Assembly: GCF_021389955.1 (NCBI RefSeq)
Contig: NZ_CP089980.1
Location: 5,265,001-5,329,000 of the forward strand
DNA from: Fulvivirga maritima
GTDB taxonomy: Bacteria > Bacteroidota > Bacteroidia > Cytophagales > Cyclobacteriaceae
Direction: 5' to 3'
Length of the DNA: 64,000 nt
This document shows positions 24,855 through 34,037 of this stretch, in pieces (positions within the stretch are counted from its first letter, which is position 1; every line of letters begins with the position of its first letter). The translations under genes were made by a program, and so were the position numbers. Under the pieces are notes generated by a model. It saw nothing but the letters and a program-made list of their open reading frames with translations. It had not been told where the DNA came from and made no database searches.

Positions 24855-26012
24855 CTATTTTACAGCCTTTCTGGGTATGGCTGATGGTAATCTGCTCAAC
24901 ATTTCATTATTGAGAAGCTGCGTAAAATCGGTAAAAGAGCTAATATTAATCACATTATTATTCTGTCTGCCTATTAGCACCACTTCATCTCCTACATTAA
25001 CATCAGTAATATGAGAAACATCTACCATGAAAAGATTCATGTTGATTAATCCCACAATTGGGGCTTTTTTTCCACCAATTAGCACATGACCTCGGTTAGA
25101 CAACGCTCTTGGATACCCATTAGAATACCCTAGTGGCAGTACGGCCACATCCATATCATGTGTAGCCTGGTAAGCGGTACCATAACCAATAAATTCACCC
25201 GCCTTCACTGACCTGAGGTCCATGATATCGGTTTTCCAATTAAAAATCCGCTTTAAAGTATTCTCCTTTTTCTTACCTGTTTCTTGTAAATGCATATAGT
25301 AAATATCAGGGCTAGGCCAAAAACCATATTGAGCCACCCCTATTCTTACCATATCGTAAAGTGTATCTTTGTATGCCAAAGCCGCTGCAGAGCAGGCAAT
25401 ATGACGATATTTAGGCATAACATTTTTAGCTTTACATTGCTTTAAAAATTCCTTATACCTTTTATGTTGTGAATCTATTTTAAACTGATTAGAAAGGCTC
25501 TCTGCTCCACCAAAATGGGTACAAAGGCCTTCAAAAATGAGGTATTCATGGTGCTTTTTCAAAAAGGATAATGCTTTACCAAACTCATCGGCCTGGAGAC
25601 CTGTTCGGTTAGCTCCTGTCTCTACCTCAAGGTGAATTTTCGCCGGTTTTCCTACTTCTTTAGCCGCCTCTAATGCATTTTGAAGCTTATCTAAGTTGAA
25701 GGTATAAAACTCTATGTTATTACGAACTGCCCATTTCATGTCTTCATTATAAAGCAGCCCCATAATCATAATACTGCTTGACTCAGAACAGGCACCTAAT
25801 ACTTCTTCGGCCTCAAAGGCACTGGCAGTAGCAAAATGATTGATGCCGCACTTCTCGGCCATAGGCACAAAAGTACCTATACCATGACCGTAAGCGTTGG
25901 CTTTTACTACGGACGATATTCTCACATTATCGCCCACTTTTTTTCTTATAAAATTAAAATTTCCTTTTAATGCTGTTTGGTTTAAAAATATCCTCGACGA
26001 ATGTTTTACCAT
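24855..26012 (-). CDS. alr: Alanine racemase
   Basis: 385 aa, normal length. Pyridoxal-phosphate lysine in SSVVKANAYGHG (about residue 38) and the second catalytic region with RIGVAQYGFWPS (about 230) and the C-terminal domain MNLFMVDVSH. It interconverts L- and D-Ala for peptidoglycan. The Tyr-containing loop FIGYGTAYQA is present. The start overlaps the stop of the papain-like gene by 7 bp, which links it to the ATP-grasp pair. An essential housekeeping role or a specialised D-Ala supply are both possible. Confidence 0.9.
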   Translation of the reverse strand: MVKHSSRIFLNQTALKGNFNFIRKKVGDNVRISSVVKANAYGHGIGTFVPMAEKCGINHFATASAFEAEEVLGACSESSSIMIMGLLYNEDMKWAVRNNIEFYTFNLDKLQNALEAAKEVGKPAKIHLEVETGANRTGLQADEFGKALSFLKKHHEYLIFEGLCTHFGGAESLSNQFKIDSQHKRYKEFLKQCKAKNVMPKYRHIACSAAALAYKDTLYDMVRIGVAQYGFWPSPDIYYMHLQETGKKKENTLKRIFNWKTDIMDLRSVKAGEFIGYGTAYQATHDMDVAVLPLGYSNGYPRALSNRGHVLIGGKKAPIVGLINMNLFMVDVSHITDVNVGDEVVLIGRQNNNVINISSFTDFTQLLNNEMLSRLPSAIPRKAVK

Positions 26013-28006
26013 TTTTTATTTGTTTCTATCCAGTTATATGATTGCCCCCAACTTTCTCGGGCTAATTGTTTTACTTCTTCCACTGCTTCTTCCGGCACAT
26101 CGTTCACTCGGTTTTCTGCTTCCAGCACATTATAATGAAAAGCATACATTCTGGCTGCAAACTGGTGTACTGGTAATGATGATTCACCATGTAGCTCACC
26201 ATTTCCATATACAGAAGGCCTTATTCCTTGCCCCCAGTCCTGCCTACCTTCATTATTAGGATTCAGAAAATAAGCCCGCATTTCACCTTCAGGATCCTGA
26301 TCTACTCTAAGCAATGATACAGCATGAAAACCTAACATTTTACCTGTGGAGGTAGTAACAAAAATACCAACAGGGTTAGGGTACATCACTTGATGATTAC
26401 CATTATATTCCGGGTGCGAAGTGGCGTAAAATATTTTGACAAAACCATTAAAATCCACAATGGCATTATATTTATAATCATAAGCTGAGGCAAACCCAAT
26501 CTGAATCCACTGCCCATAGAGCGCCGGGTTAACCCATTTATGCGGATCTTCCAAACGGCCAGAAGCACGAAGCATCATCTCATTATAGATTTTATCCAGC
26601 ATGCCTACCAGCACCACAGACACGGAGTCCAAGTTATAGTCCAGCTTTTGCACTAAGCCTGTTCCTACCAATGAAGCCGTAATCTCTTGCCCCTCAAAGC
26701 GGAAAGTAAGGTCATTATGCGTGGCAGCGGTCATCACCATATTAATAAGCTTGCCGGGAGCATACTGGCTCCACATGCTTATACCACGGGCTGACTGGCA
26801 GGTAGGATTATTACCTTGCCCCACTCCTAGCGGCTGTCCTAAAATTCTGATCAGAGCACCTACTAAATATTGTAATGCCGTTATTTTCTCTTCAGGATCT
26901 CTTTCAATGTTAGACTTCAGGATCCTGTTCTCTACCTTAGGATGAAGCGTAATGGTTCTTATATTTGAAAGCCCTGAGCGTACTGCAGAGCGAGAGATGA
27001 TACCATTTTCCAGCATATTAGATAACCCATAAATACACTGGCAATTATATGGACGAACAGTTTCTAATATCAACTTAGAGATATATTCCTGATACTGAAA
27101 CCACTTGGCCTCTCCTACTGCGCTAACACCTAAACTTATGTAAGCCGCTTTATCATAGCCCTTTTTCACCAGATAAAGCAAAAGTTTACCATGATATGGA
27201 CTTACCAAACCATACTTAAGCATGGCATTACCCGCTTCTCCGGCTTCTCTGCGTAGCTCTTGCTCATCCAGGCCAGTTAAGTACTCTTTATATTCTTTAA
27301 GAGATTTATCCTTTGATCCTGTGGTAGGACAATATATGCTATTCTGAAAACCGAGCAACTCCGCATCTACCGGACTATCAGGGTTGAGATCCATTTTCTC
27401 TTTTATAAGAGCAATGATCTTACGCTGTTTCTCAGTTACCACAGGCCTCTGTTCGCAAATGAGGGTTAGCTCTTCCACCAGCTTAGACTTAATACCATCT
27501 AGATGAATGCGCTCAGAGATATAGTTAAAAAGGCTATGCACCTTTTTGAGCTCATGATCACTCATCATCAAACGGGTTTCTTCTAAAGGCTCGTTGAATA
27601 CAAACTCCAGATTGGCCACTAGCACCTCTTCTAAGAAATCAGAGGCCTCCTTGGGCCCCATATGCTCATCAGTAAGGTCGCCTTGTACAATGGCCAATAT
27701 TCGCAGTTCACTCAGCACCTCAATAGTAGAGCCAGGGTGACCACTTTTATAGGTGCCATTTACCAATGCGGGAACCAGCTTGTCGGTATTATTCCAAACA
27801 GAGCCTTCAAAAACACCCGCTTCGGTAATTTCAGCTATTTTATTATAAACAAAATCGATACCCTCTTGAGTATCGACCAGTAAATCCAGCTGCCCCATTA
27901 ACTTACTGGCTTTATCAGCCTTAGTAAGTTTGGTGGCTTCTTTAAGCTCCTTCAACACTTCTTCCAACCGGTCATTTTCCTGTTGGATCATTCCATTTTC
28001 CACCAT
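26006..28006 (-). CDS. Large protein with predicted papain-like thiol catalytic site
   Basis: 666 aa, no signal peptide. N-terminal half is helical and repeat-like without motif. In the C-terminal half NNPTCQSARGISMW places Cys403 at a helix start, GFHAVSLLRVD gives His561, and YFLNPNNEGRQDWG gives Asn582. Cys, then His at a strand start, then Asn/Asp in a following strand is the order of papain-fold peptidases and transglutaminases. It is flanked by an ATP-grasp enzyme (12 bp upstream) and alanine racemase (7-bp overlap). It could hydrolyse or transfer an amide bond formed by the ATP-grasp enzyme. No named family recognised. Confidence 0.65.
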   Translation of the reverse strand: MVENGMIQQENDRLEEVLKELKEATKLTKADKASKLMGQLDLLVDTQEGIDFVYNKIAEITEAGVFEGSVWNNTDKLVPALVNGTYKSGHPGSTIEVLSELRILAIVQGDLTDEHMGPKEASDFLEEVLVANLEFVFNEPLEETRLMMSDHELKKVHSLFNYISERIHLDGIKSKLVEELTLICEQRPVVTEKQRKIIALIKEKMDLNPDSPVDAELLGFQNSIYCPTTGSKDKSLKEYKEYLTGLDEQELRREAGEAGNAMLKYGLVSPYHGKLLLYLVKKGYDKAAYISLGVSAVGEAKWFQYQEYISKLILETVRPYNCQCIYGLSNMLENGIISRSAVRSGLSNIRTITLHPKVENRILKSNIERDPEEKITALQYLVGALIRILGQPLGVGQGNNPTCQSARGISMWSQYAPGKLINMVMTAATHNDLTFRFEGQEITASLVGTGLVQKLDYNLDSVSVVLVGMLDKIYNEMMLRASGRLEDPHKWVNPALYGQWIQIGFASAYDYKYNAIVDFNGFVKIFYATSHPEYNGNHQVMYPNPVGIFVTTSTGKMLGFHAVSLLRVDQDPEGEMRAYFLNPNNEGRQDWGQGIRPSVYGNGELHGESSLPVHQFAARMYAFHYNVLEAENRVNDVPEEAVEEVKQLARESWGQSYNWIETNKKW

Positions 28007-28018
28007 TAATATTGCTGT

Positions 28019-29239
28019 TTATAAATAAAAATCTACGTTTTCGTAATGTAATAGTAGCTCACGCATCCTATCTGGATCTTCGCCTTTAAAGTTAACCGTA
28101 CCAAAATGGTTTCCAAAACCAGCTCTATCGCTAATCTTTTGGGTAGTCATTGGCGGTACTAGGTTATGATCCAGAAAGTAAGGCTCCTCTTTAAGCTCTT
28201 CAGGTATTTCTAGTTTAGAAATACTGTTTTTATGAGGATAAATCATCACATTACCATAAAAGGTCTGAGGCCTGGCATCCATTGGAGGCAGTATTTCCTG
28301 CAACTCTTCTTCAGTAAGACTAGGGTCATGACATAGGACGAATGCTGCCAGTGCATCGAAATCATATGCTTTAGCCGCCAATTCAAGAATATGACCACCA
28401 GGAATTCTACAGGCAGTCTCGCCAAAGCTAATCTCATCTTTATTTGTAAGGAACCATTCTGGGTGCACCATACCATACTCTATACCGAATATGTCTACCA
28501 GCTTTTGAACTTCTCCTAATATTCGATCTCTCTTAGAGTTAAGGTAGTTACCCTCAGGTATGAAATTAGAATATCCTAATCTCACATATTCAGTTATATT
28601 TAGAAAGCGAACTTTACCGCCATGCACAAAAGCTTCACAAGAAAACTCTTGTCCTGAAAGGTGACTCTCTGCCAGGCAGGGAAAATCCTCATCTTCTACT
28701 TTTTCATCGATGTCACTCATAGATCTCAATAGCCTATGACCGACAGTACCAGCAGAAGCAAAAGGTTTAATATGTACCCAGCTATCTTCTTCACCATGGA
28801 GCTGAAGGTTAGCTTCATTCAATCTGTGCATGAAACTTTTCACGCCTTCACGATTATATACTTCTTCAAACAAGCCTACTCTTAAACCACCAATAAGCGC
28901 TTTACGCTTCATCATGGCTTTGTTTCTAAATAGAAAGGCTCTATTTAATACTCTGGGATCATTTCTGTAAATAGAATTAAGCGCACCGGCCCATTCTACA
29001 GTTTCTTCAAAAAGGGGAACAGCCACATCAGCATTAAATGGGCTTAACTTTTCGGCGAGGTCTAAAGAATTTGAGCTATCACTCCATTCGTTGAGTTGAT
29101 AGGGTACGAAAGGAATATCATTTTCTTTAGCATAGTTTTCAAAATCGGGGAAAGACACAACCACAAAGGGTTTGTTGAGTTTTTGCATACTCTCGATTAC
29201 AGGTAAACTCCAACCCATAAGTGCAAAACACTGAGCCAT
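28019..29239 (-). CDS. ATP-grasp domain ligase
   Basis: 406 aa. ATP-grasp signature elements: WVHIKPFASAGTVGHRLL (Lys and glycine loop, about residue 155), ESHLSGQEFSCEAFVHGG (about 195), and the metal-binding end GMVHPEWFLTNK...FGETACRIPGGH (about 255-285), where Glu and Arg coordinate the nucleotide-metal. The family ligates a carboxylate to an amine through an acyl phosphate (dipeptide ligases, carbamoyl-phosphate synthase-like). The closest style is that of L-amino acid ligases. First gene of the unit with the papain-like protein and alr. Confidence 0.85.
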   Translation of the reverse strand: MAQCFALMGWSLPVIESMQKLNKPFVVVSFPDFENYAKENDIPFVPYQLNEWSDSSNSLDLAEKLSPFNADVAVPLFEETVEWAGALNSIYRNDPRVLNRAFLFRNKAMMKRKALIGGLRVGLFEEVYNREGVKSFMHRLNEANLQLHGEEDSWVHIKPFASAGTVGHRLLRSMSDIDEKVEDEDFPCLAESHLSGQEFSCEAFVHGGKVRFLNITEYVRLGYSNFIPEGNYLNSKRDRILGEVQKLVDIFGIEYGMVHPEWFLTNKDEISFGETACRIPGGHILELAAKAYDFDALAAFVLCHDPSLTEEELQEILPPMDARPQTFYGNVMIYPHKNSISKLEIPEELKEEPYFLDHNLVPPMTTQKISDRAGFGNHFGTVNFKGEDPDRMRELLLHYENVDFYL

Positions 29240-29343
29240 AATAGGTTTATTTTTAGGTTATAGAATAATACTCTATTATACTAAGGCTCTGAGCGCCAAT
29301 AATGTTTCGAATAATTTAAATTTTCCAATATTTCAAATAACAA

Positions 29344-29366
29344 AAAGGCCACAAGAAGTGGCCTTT
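29344..29366 (-). terminator. Rho-independent terminator after the M57-type peptidase
   Basis: Perfect 9-bp stem AAAGGCCAC / GTGGCCTTT with a 5-nt loop, followed by TTG on the minus strand. It lies 21 bp past the stop of the peptidase gene. Confidence 0.8.
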
Positions 29367-29387
29367 AATAAATAAGTTAACTAAAAA

Positions 29388-30569
29388 TTAGGGACATTGC
29401 TCTCCTCTTCTTAAAGGTCTTGAAGTTTGACTTACTGTAATAGTTCTGGTAATGGAGCCTCCAGATACTGTTATGGTTGCGGTTCTTGGAGGTTCGCATG
29501 GTTGATTATAGAAAGATGTAGATACTGTAAAGCTTCCGTTATTAGAACCACTAGTAGGCGTTACTGATAACCAACTGGCATTTTCACTCACTGTCCAGGA
29601 TAAATTAGAGCTCACATTAACCGTGGTAGCAGGTGAATTATAAGCACGATAAAGAGAAGATGTAGACACGGTAAGCTGAGGATCAGTAGGTGTGTCATTT
29701 CCCGGGTAAAGCTCATTTAAAGCGGTAATATCATAAGAGCTAAATTCACCAGTTTCATTGGCACTAAAGCAAGCTAACATGATTGAATTCATATCAACAT
29801 TAGTGGTACCAGGTGTGCCAGGGATATTGATAGCTCCCACTCCGGCTGTACCTTCATTACCACCACTGCCACATGAAAGGGCTCTATTGAAATAGTCAGT
29901 ATGACGGAAGCCAACACAGTGGCCTAATTCATGAGTTAAGACATGCTCTACCACATCAAGACCATAATTAGAGGTACCGCTCTGAATAATTACACTACCG
30001 TAAGGATTACCTCCTGTAGGGAAACCTGCCTGGCCACCTCCATTACCTGATACTCTGGATACCACTATATCATATGCGCCAGTGTTAGTACCAAAGCTTA
30101 AAGTAAAATCTATATTAAGGCCTAGTTCATTATAATTCTCAACTGCTAATTGCAATCCTGATCTCATGGTAGCATCTAGGTAAGAGGAAGAACTGCCAGA
30201 AGAAGAATAATAGCCCAACACACTGATAGTTCTAGGAGCAGCTACCAGGTTAGTAGTTCGGTATTGCTCAGTAATAGGTTTACCATTTCCATAATCTTCC
30301 AGCATCTCTCTTAGCTCTGCTGGCGATATTCTTATATCATTTTCAAGCACATACACGGGCTTAGACTTGCCTGTAGCTACATCATGAGTCAATTCAGATC
30401 GCATATCACTAGGATCAAGCCCTAATTCTTTAAACTGCTGCATTACCTCACCAGTAATAGCTAATGGCTCTTCATCCTGAAGGATCACCTCAGATTCATC
30501 ATTACAAGAAAATAAAAAGAGAGTGAAAATTAGACATACCCCTAGCAGGGAAACTCGAAAGTTTTTCAT
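29388..30569 (-). CDS. M57-type zinc metallopeptidase lipoprotein with BACON domain
   Basis: About 393 aa from the ATG at 30569, chosen because it opens a lipoprotein signal (MKNFRVSLLGVCLIF...FSCNDE); an in-frame ATG at 30668 would precede it with 33 unlikely residues. The catalytic motif HELGHCVGFRH (HExxHxxxxxH) marks a metzincin-like dual-action protease. The C-terminal 85 residues (LTVSTSSLYRAYNSP...TITRTITVSQ) form a BACON domain, a carbohydrate- or mucin-binding Ig-like module of Bacteroidota. Exported and probably surface exposed. Single-gene unit with its own terminator. Confidence 0.85.
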   Translation of the reverse strand: MKNFRVSLLGVCLIFTLFLFSCNDESEVILQDEEPLAITGEVMQQFKELGLDPSDMRSELTHDVATGKSKPVYVLENDIRISPAELREMLEDYGNGKPITEQYRTTNLVAAPRTISVLGYYSSSGSSSSYLDATMRSGLQLAVENYNELGLNIDFTLSFGTNTGAYDIVVSRVSGNGGGQAGFPTGGNPYGSVIIQSGTSNYGLDVVEHVLTHELGHCVGFRHTDYFNRALSCGSGGNEGTAGVGAINIPGTPGTTNVDMNSIMLACFSANETGEFSSYDITALNELYPGNDTPTDPQLTVSTSSLYRAYNSPATTVNVSSNLSWTVSENASWLSVTPTSGSNNGSFTVSTSFYNQPCEPPRTATITVSGGSITRTITVSQTSRPLRRGEQCP

Positions 30570-30691
30570 TTTAATTTTGGGTTTAGGTTTATTTTTAATT
30601 GCTATTAATAAATATAGCAACCGTTTGCAAAAAGGCAATAACCTTAACCCTACGCCAATTCCATCCATGTAATATTTTATGTTTTTAAAAG

Positions 30692-30699
30692 CAAAATTA
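30692..30699 (-). promoter_or_regulatory. Candidate -7 element (TAATTTTG) for the M57-type peptidase
   Basis: Reads TAATTTTG on the minus strand, 122 bp upstream of the start at 30569. No convincing -33 TTG at the right spacing. Confidence 0.35.
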
Positions 30700-30858
30700 C
30701 ACTGATAATCTGACAGTTAATCATCAACTATTAATGAAGATCTGATGCCTGATGTAAGCAATTTTTAAGTGTACTCCGCTACACTGTAAAATGGCTATAA
30801 AAAAAGGTTGCATAGCAAATGAATCTGACCACTCAACTTGCAATGCAACCTCACAAAA

Positions 30859-30879
30859 AAAGCCGGGAACACCGGCTTT
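30859..30879 (-). terminator. Rho-independent terminator after the DEAD-box helicase
   Basis: Stem AAAGCCGG / CCGGCTTT with a 5-nt loop, followed on the minus strand by a run of T. It lies 25 bp past the helicase stop. Confidence 0.85.
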
Positions 30880-30904
30880 AATATATAAGAATGACTTATA
30901 ATAA

Positions 30905-32620
30905 TTATCTTCTTCTGTTACGGCCACCTCTGCCGCCACCGCCGCCTTTTCTTTGGCGTGATTTGCCACCTCCGTGTCCACCACCACGACGATCTCCTCC
31001 TTTTCCTTTTTTACCAGATCGGCCTTCTGCTGCATTCACACGAATCTCTCTGTCATCAAGCATCAGATCTTTAAAAGCTGCTTCAATACCAGAAGCTTCT
31101 TCTCTTTCTACTTCAAAGTAAGAGCGTCGGTCTTCCATGGTTATGTTACCAATAGCCTTTTTATTCAATCCTGAGTACTCCATTATAAAGTCTATCAGAT
31201 CAGGAGCTCCAAAGCCATCAATTTTACCTATGTTAACAAAAAATCTCTTATACTTTCCTCCTGAGCTTCCTTTACCATCCAAGCTAACTGAATCAAGATC
31301 TGCAACATCAAAAGAAGGTTCTCTTATACCAAAACTATCTATTTCAATGGTAAGCAGTTTGTCAATCAGTTCTTCTTTGGTTAAATGCTCAAAAGATGCA
31401 TAAATCTCGGCCTGATGGCTATTAATAGCTTCATAATCAGGTTTTACGTCGGTAATTCTTTTGGCCCAAGCCACTAGTTTTTGATTTTCTACAGCTACCG
31501 GACTAGGCAGAGTATATTCTGAAAAAGTAATATTTAACTTCTTCTGTAAAAACTTAAGCTTTCTTTGATCAGAACTACTTACTAAACTCAAAGAAATCCC
31601 TTTTTTACCTGCTCTACCTGTTCTACCACTTCTGTGAGTATAATATTCGGCATCATCAGGCAAGGCATAATGAATTACGTGGGTAATATCATTAACATCA
31701 ATACCTCTGGCAGCCACATCTGTAGCAAGCAAAAACTCTAATGTATGATTCTTAAACCTCTTCATTACCTGGTCTCTTTGTGCCTGAGACATATCACCAT
31801 GCAGTGCGTCTACTGGCAAACCACGTTTCTGAAGTTGTTCGCTTATGCTTTGTGTATCTCTTTTTGTTCTACAGAAAATAATGCCTCGCATATCGGGCTC
31901 TAACTGTATAATATACTGAAGTAAAGAAGGTTTATCTTTAGCTTTAACAGCAAAGTATTGGTGATCAATATTCTTATTCACCACATTACCTGAATCTATC
32001 TTTACCTCATTGGGATCATGCATGTATTTTTTTACAATGTCTCTGATCTCTTTAGCCATAGTAGCAGAAAAAAGCCAGGTAGCTTTCTCGCCTTCGGTAT
32101 AAGAAAGGATATGATCCAAGTCTTCTCTAAAGCCCATGTTGAGCATCTCATCAGCTTCATCTAACACTACGTAGCGAACACCGGTAAGCTGTACTGCCTT
32201 TCTGTTTAACAGATCCAGTAATCGGCCAGGAGTAGCTATAAGTATCTGAGGAGACTGCTTCAAAGCACGTATTTGCCCCTGAATAGATGCACCACCATAA
32301 ACGGTAGCTATCTTCACACCCTTCATGTACTTAGAAAACGACTCTAGCTGCTGACCAATTTGCTGACCCAGCTCTCGTGTAGGAGCTAATACCACAGCCT
32401 GAGTACCTTTATAAGTAGGATCTATAGACTCTAACAGTGGCAAACCAAAAGCCGCCGTTTTACCAGTACCGGTTTGAGCTAAACCAATAAAGTCTCTGTG
32501 AGATTCATTGATTAAAACAGGAATGGCTTGCTGCTGAATTTTGGTGGGCTCTTCAAAATTCATTTCTGTAAGCACTTTCAGTAAAGGATCTGAAAGTCCC
32601 AGATTAGAAAAATTTGTCAA
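30905..32620 (-). CDS. DEAD-box ATP-dependent RNA helicase
   Basis: 571 aa. Motifs: AQTGTGKT (Walker A), PTRELGQQ, VLDEADEML (DEAD), SATMAKE and HRSGRTGRAG. After the two RecA domains (about 1-375) there is a DbpA-type RNA-binding domain (FFVNIGKIDGFGAPDLIDFI...) and a Gly/Arg/Lys-rich tail of about 45 residues (RRGGGHGGGKSRQRKGGGG), typical of CsdA/DeaD-like cold-shock or ribosome-assembly helicases. Cytoplasmic. The repetitive tail creates several overlapping shadow frames on both strands. Single-gene unit. Confidence 0.95.
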   Translation of the reverse strand: MTNFSNLGLSDPLLKVLTEMNFEEPTKIQQQAIPVLINESHRDFIGLAQTGTGKTAAFGLPLLESIDPTYKGTQAVVLAPTRELGQQIGQQLESFSKYMKGVKIATVYGGASIQGQIRALKQSPQILIATPGRLLDLLNRKAVQLTGVRYVVLDEADEMLNMGFREDLDHILSYTEGEKATWLFSATMAKEIRDIVKKYMHDPNEVKIDSGNVVNKNIDHQYFAVKAKDKPSLLQYIIQLEPDMRGIIFCRTKRDTQSISEQLQKRGLPVDALHGDMSQAQRDQVMKRFKNHTLEFLLATDVAARGIDVNDITHVIHYALPDDAEYYTHRSGRTGRAGKKGISLSLVSSSDQRKLKFLQKKLNITFSEYTLPSPVAVENQKLVAWAKRITDVKPDYEAINSHQAEIYASFEHLTKEELIDKLLTIEIDSFGIREPSFDVADLDSVSLDGKGSSGGKYKRFFVNIGKIDGFGAPDLIDFIMEYSGLNKKAIGNITMEDRRSYFEVEREEASGIEAAFKDLMLDDREIRVNAAEGRSGKKGKGGDRRGGGHGGGKSRQRKGGGGGRGGRNRRR

Positions 32621-32644
32621 TGGATATTATTTTTAAATAAAAAG

Positions 32645-32652
32645 CAAAGGTA
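32645..32652 (-). promoter_or_regulatory. Candidate -7 element (TACCTTTG) for the helicase
   Basis: Matches TAnnTTTG on the minus strand, 24 bp upstream of the helicase start. Distance is right for a short leader; no clear -33 element. Confidence 0.45.
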
Positions 32653-32859
32653 CTGCTATTTAATGGATTTACTATAGATAAACCCTTTATTTCCAAGCTT
32701 TATTATAAAGCCGCTTAAAAACTCTCATTTGAGCCTTTTAACTACCTTTTGATTTTAATTTTCCTTTAATGTAATTCTAATGAATTCACCCAACGCTTTT
32801 AACTAGCTTTGTGCGAATTCGATTTTTGAAAGGTTTATGCTTTATAATTACTATACTAT

Positions 32860-33432
32860 ATGGCTCTAAAAACAAATGAAGGCACTGCCAGCTCAGAGCC
32901 TCATATACAGTTACAGTTGTTTATTTCATTCCTCAAAGTGGGCTTCTTTATGTTTGGTGGTGGTTATGCCATGATTCCATTGCTAGAGCAAGAACTCATT
33001 CATAAGAGAAAATGGATTTCTAATGATGATTTATTAGAGATCATATCATTCTCACAAATGACACCAGGCACTATAGCTATTAACGCAGCCACTTTTATTG
33101 GTAATCAGCAAGGAAGGGCCTGGGGTGGACTAGTAGCCTCATTTGGCATCATTTTCCCCTCATTGCTCATTATCAGTCTGGTATACCACTTGGCAGGCAG
33201 CCATTTTGACTTACCTTGGTTACAGAATGCTTTTTTAGGTATACGTGCTTGTCTCGTCGCCATGATTGGCAAATCATTCATCAAACTCTTTAAAACAGGC
33301 ATTAAGGGTAATATATCGGTAGCTATATTCCTTCTGGCTCTTATTGGCCTTTTACTGGGGGCTCACCCAATACTTATTATTATTCTGGGAGCCATAGCCG
33401 GATTTATTGCTTTTAAAATCACTTTAAAATAG
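32860..33432 (+). CDS. chrA: Chromate transporter, short CHR subunit 1
   Basis: 190 aa, one CHR domain with about six helices. Characteristic FLKVGFFMFGGGYAMIPLL (residues about 21-39), then SFSQMTPGTIAINAATFIG (about 65). CHR proteins export chromate by proton exchange. Short members work as pairs of homologous subunits encoded in tandem, with opposite membrane orientation. The partner follows 6 bp downstream. Confidence 0.9.
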   Translation: MALKTNEGTASSEPHIQLQLFISFLKVGFFMFGGGYAMIPLLEQELIHKRKWISNDDLLEIISFSQMTPGTIAINAATFIGNQQGRAWGGLVASFGIIFPSLLIISLVYHLAGSHFDLPWLQNAFLGIRACLVAMIGKSFIKLFKTGIKGNISVAIFLLALIGLLLGAHPILIIILGAIAGFIAFKITLK

Positions 33433-33438
33433 AATATC

Positions 33439-33984
33439 ATGCTGCACGATTACCTCACCCTGATATGGGTATTTTTTAAGATCGGCCTTTTTAGTTTTGG
33501 TGGTGGCTTAGCCATGGTACCATTATTCATCATAGAGTTCGAAAAACAAGGGTGGATGAACAGCCATGAATTTTTGAATGTGCTATCTCTGGCGCAGGTC
33601 ACTCCTGGCGCCATAGCTATGAACTCTGCCACTTACGTGGGAAACAAGGTACAAGGTGTAGGTGGCGGTATAATAGCGACCTTATCATTAGCCTCTCCTT
33701 CTATTATAGTAATGTTAGTACTTTCTAAAGTATTAGCCAGAGTAAAAAATCATCCCATTAAAGAAGCTATATTTAATGGATTGAAACCCGTGACTGTGGC
33801 TTTAATACTGTATGCTGGTTTTCAAATTGCTGAAACCACTTTTTTTAAAGGAGAAGGTTTCTCTATAGAATGGAAACCTATAGTCATATGTCTTGCCATA
33901 GCAGTGATACAGCACTTTTATACTAAGCTTAATCCCATATTTTTAATCATACTATCTGCCATAGTAGGAATGATTTTACTTTAG
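33439..33984 (+). CDS. chrA: Chromate transporter, short CHR subunit 2
   Basis: 181 aa, homologous to subunit 1, with FFKIGLFSFGGGLAMVPLF (about residues 11-29) and SLAQVTPGAIAMNSATYVG (about 54). It has the same helix number. The two genes together correspond to a full-length ChrA. Whether the natural substrate is chromate or sulfate-like is not determined by sequence. Confidence 0.9.
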   Translation: MLHDYLTLIWVFFKIGLFSFGGGLAMVPLFIIEFEKQGWMNSHEFLNVLSLAQVTPGAIAMNSATYVGNKVQGVGGGIIATLSLASPSIIVMLVLSKVLARVKNHPIKEAIFNGLKPVTVALILYAGFQIAETTFFKGEGFSIEWKPIVICLAIAVIQHFYTKLNPIFLIILSAIVGMILL

Positions 33985-34037
33985 CACTTTAAGCTAAATA
34001 AATTACATAAAACTAAATATATTAGTAAATTAGTGCC

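Noticed and set aside
30724-31174. Several overlapping ORFs on both strands around the helicase C-terminus
   Set aside because: They are shadows of the Gly/Arg-rich tail of the DEAD-box protein; composition is biased and no start signals are present.
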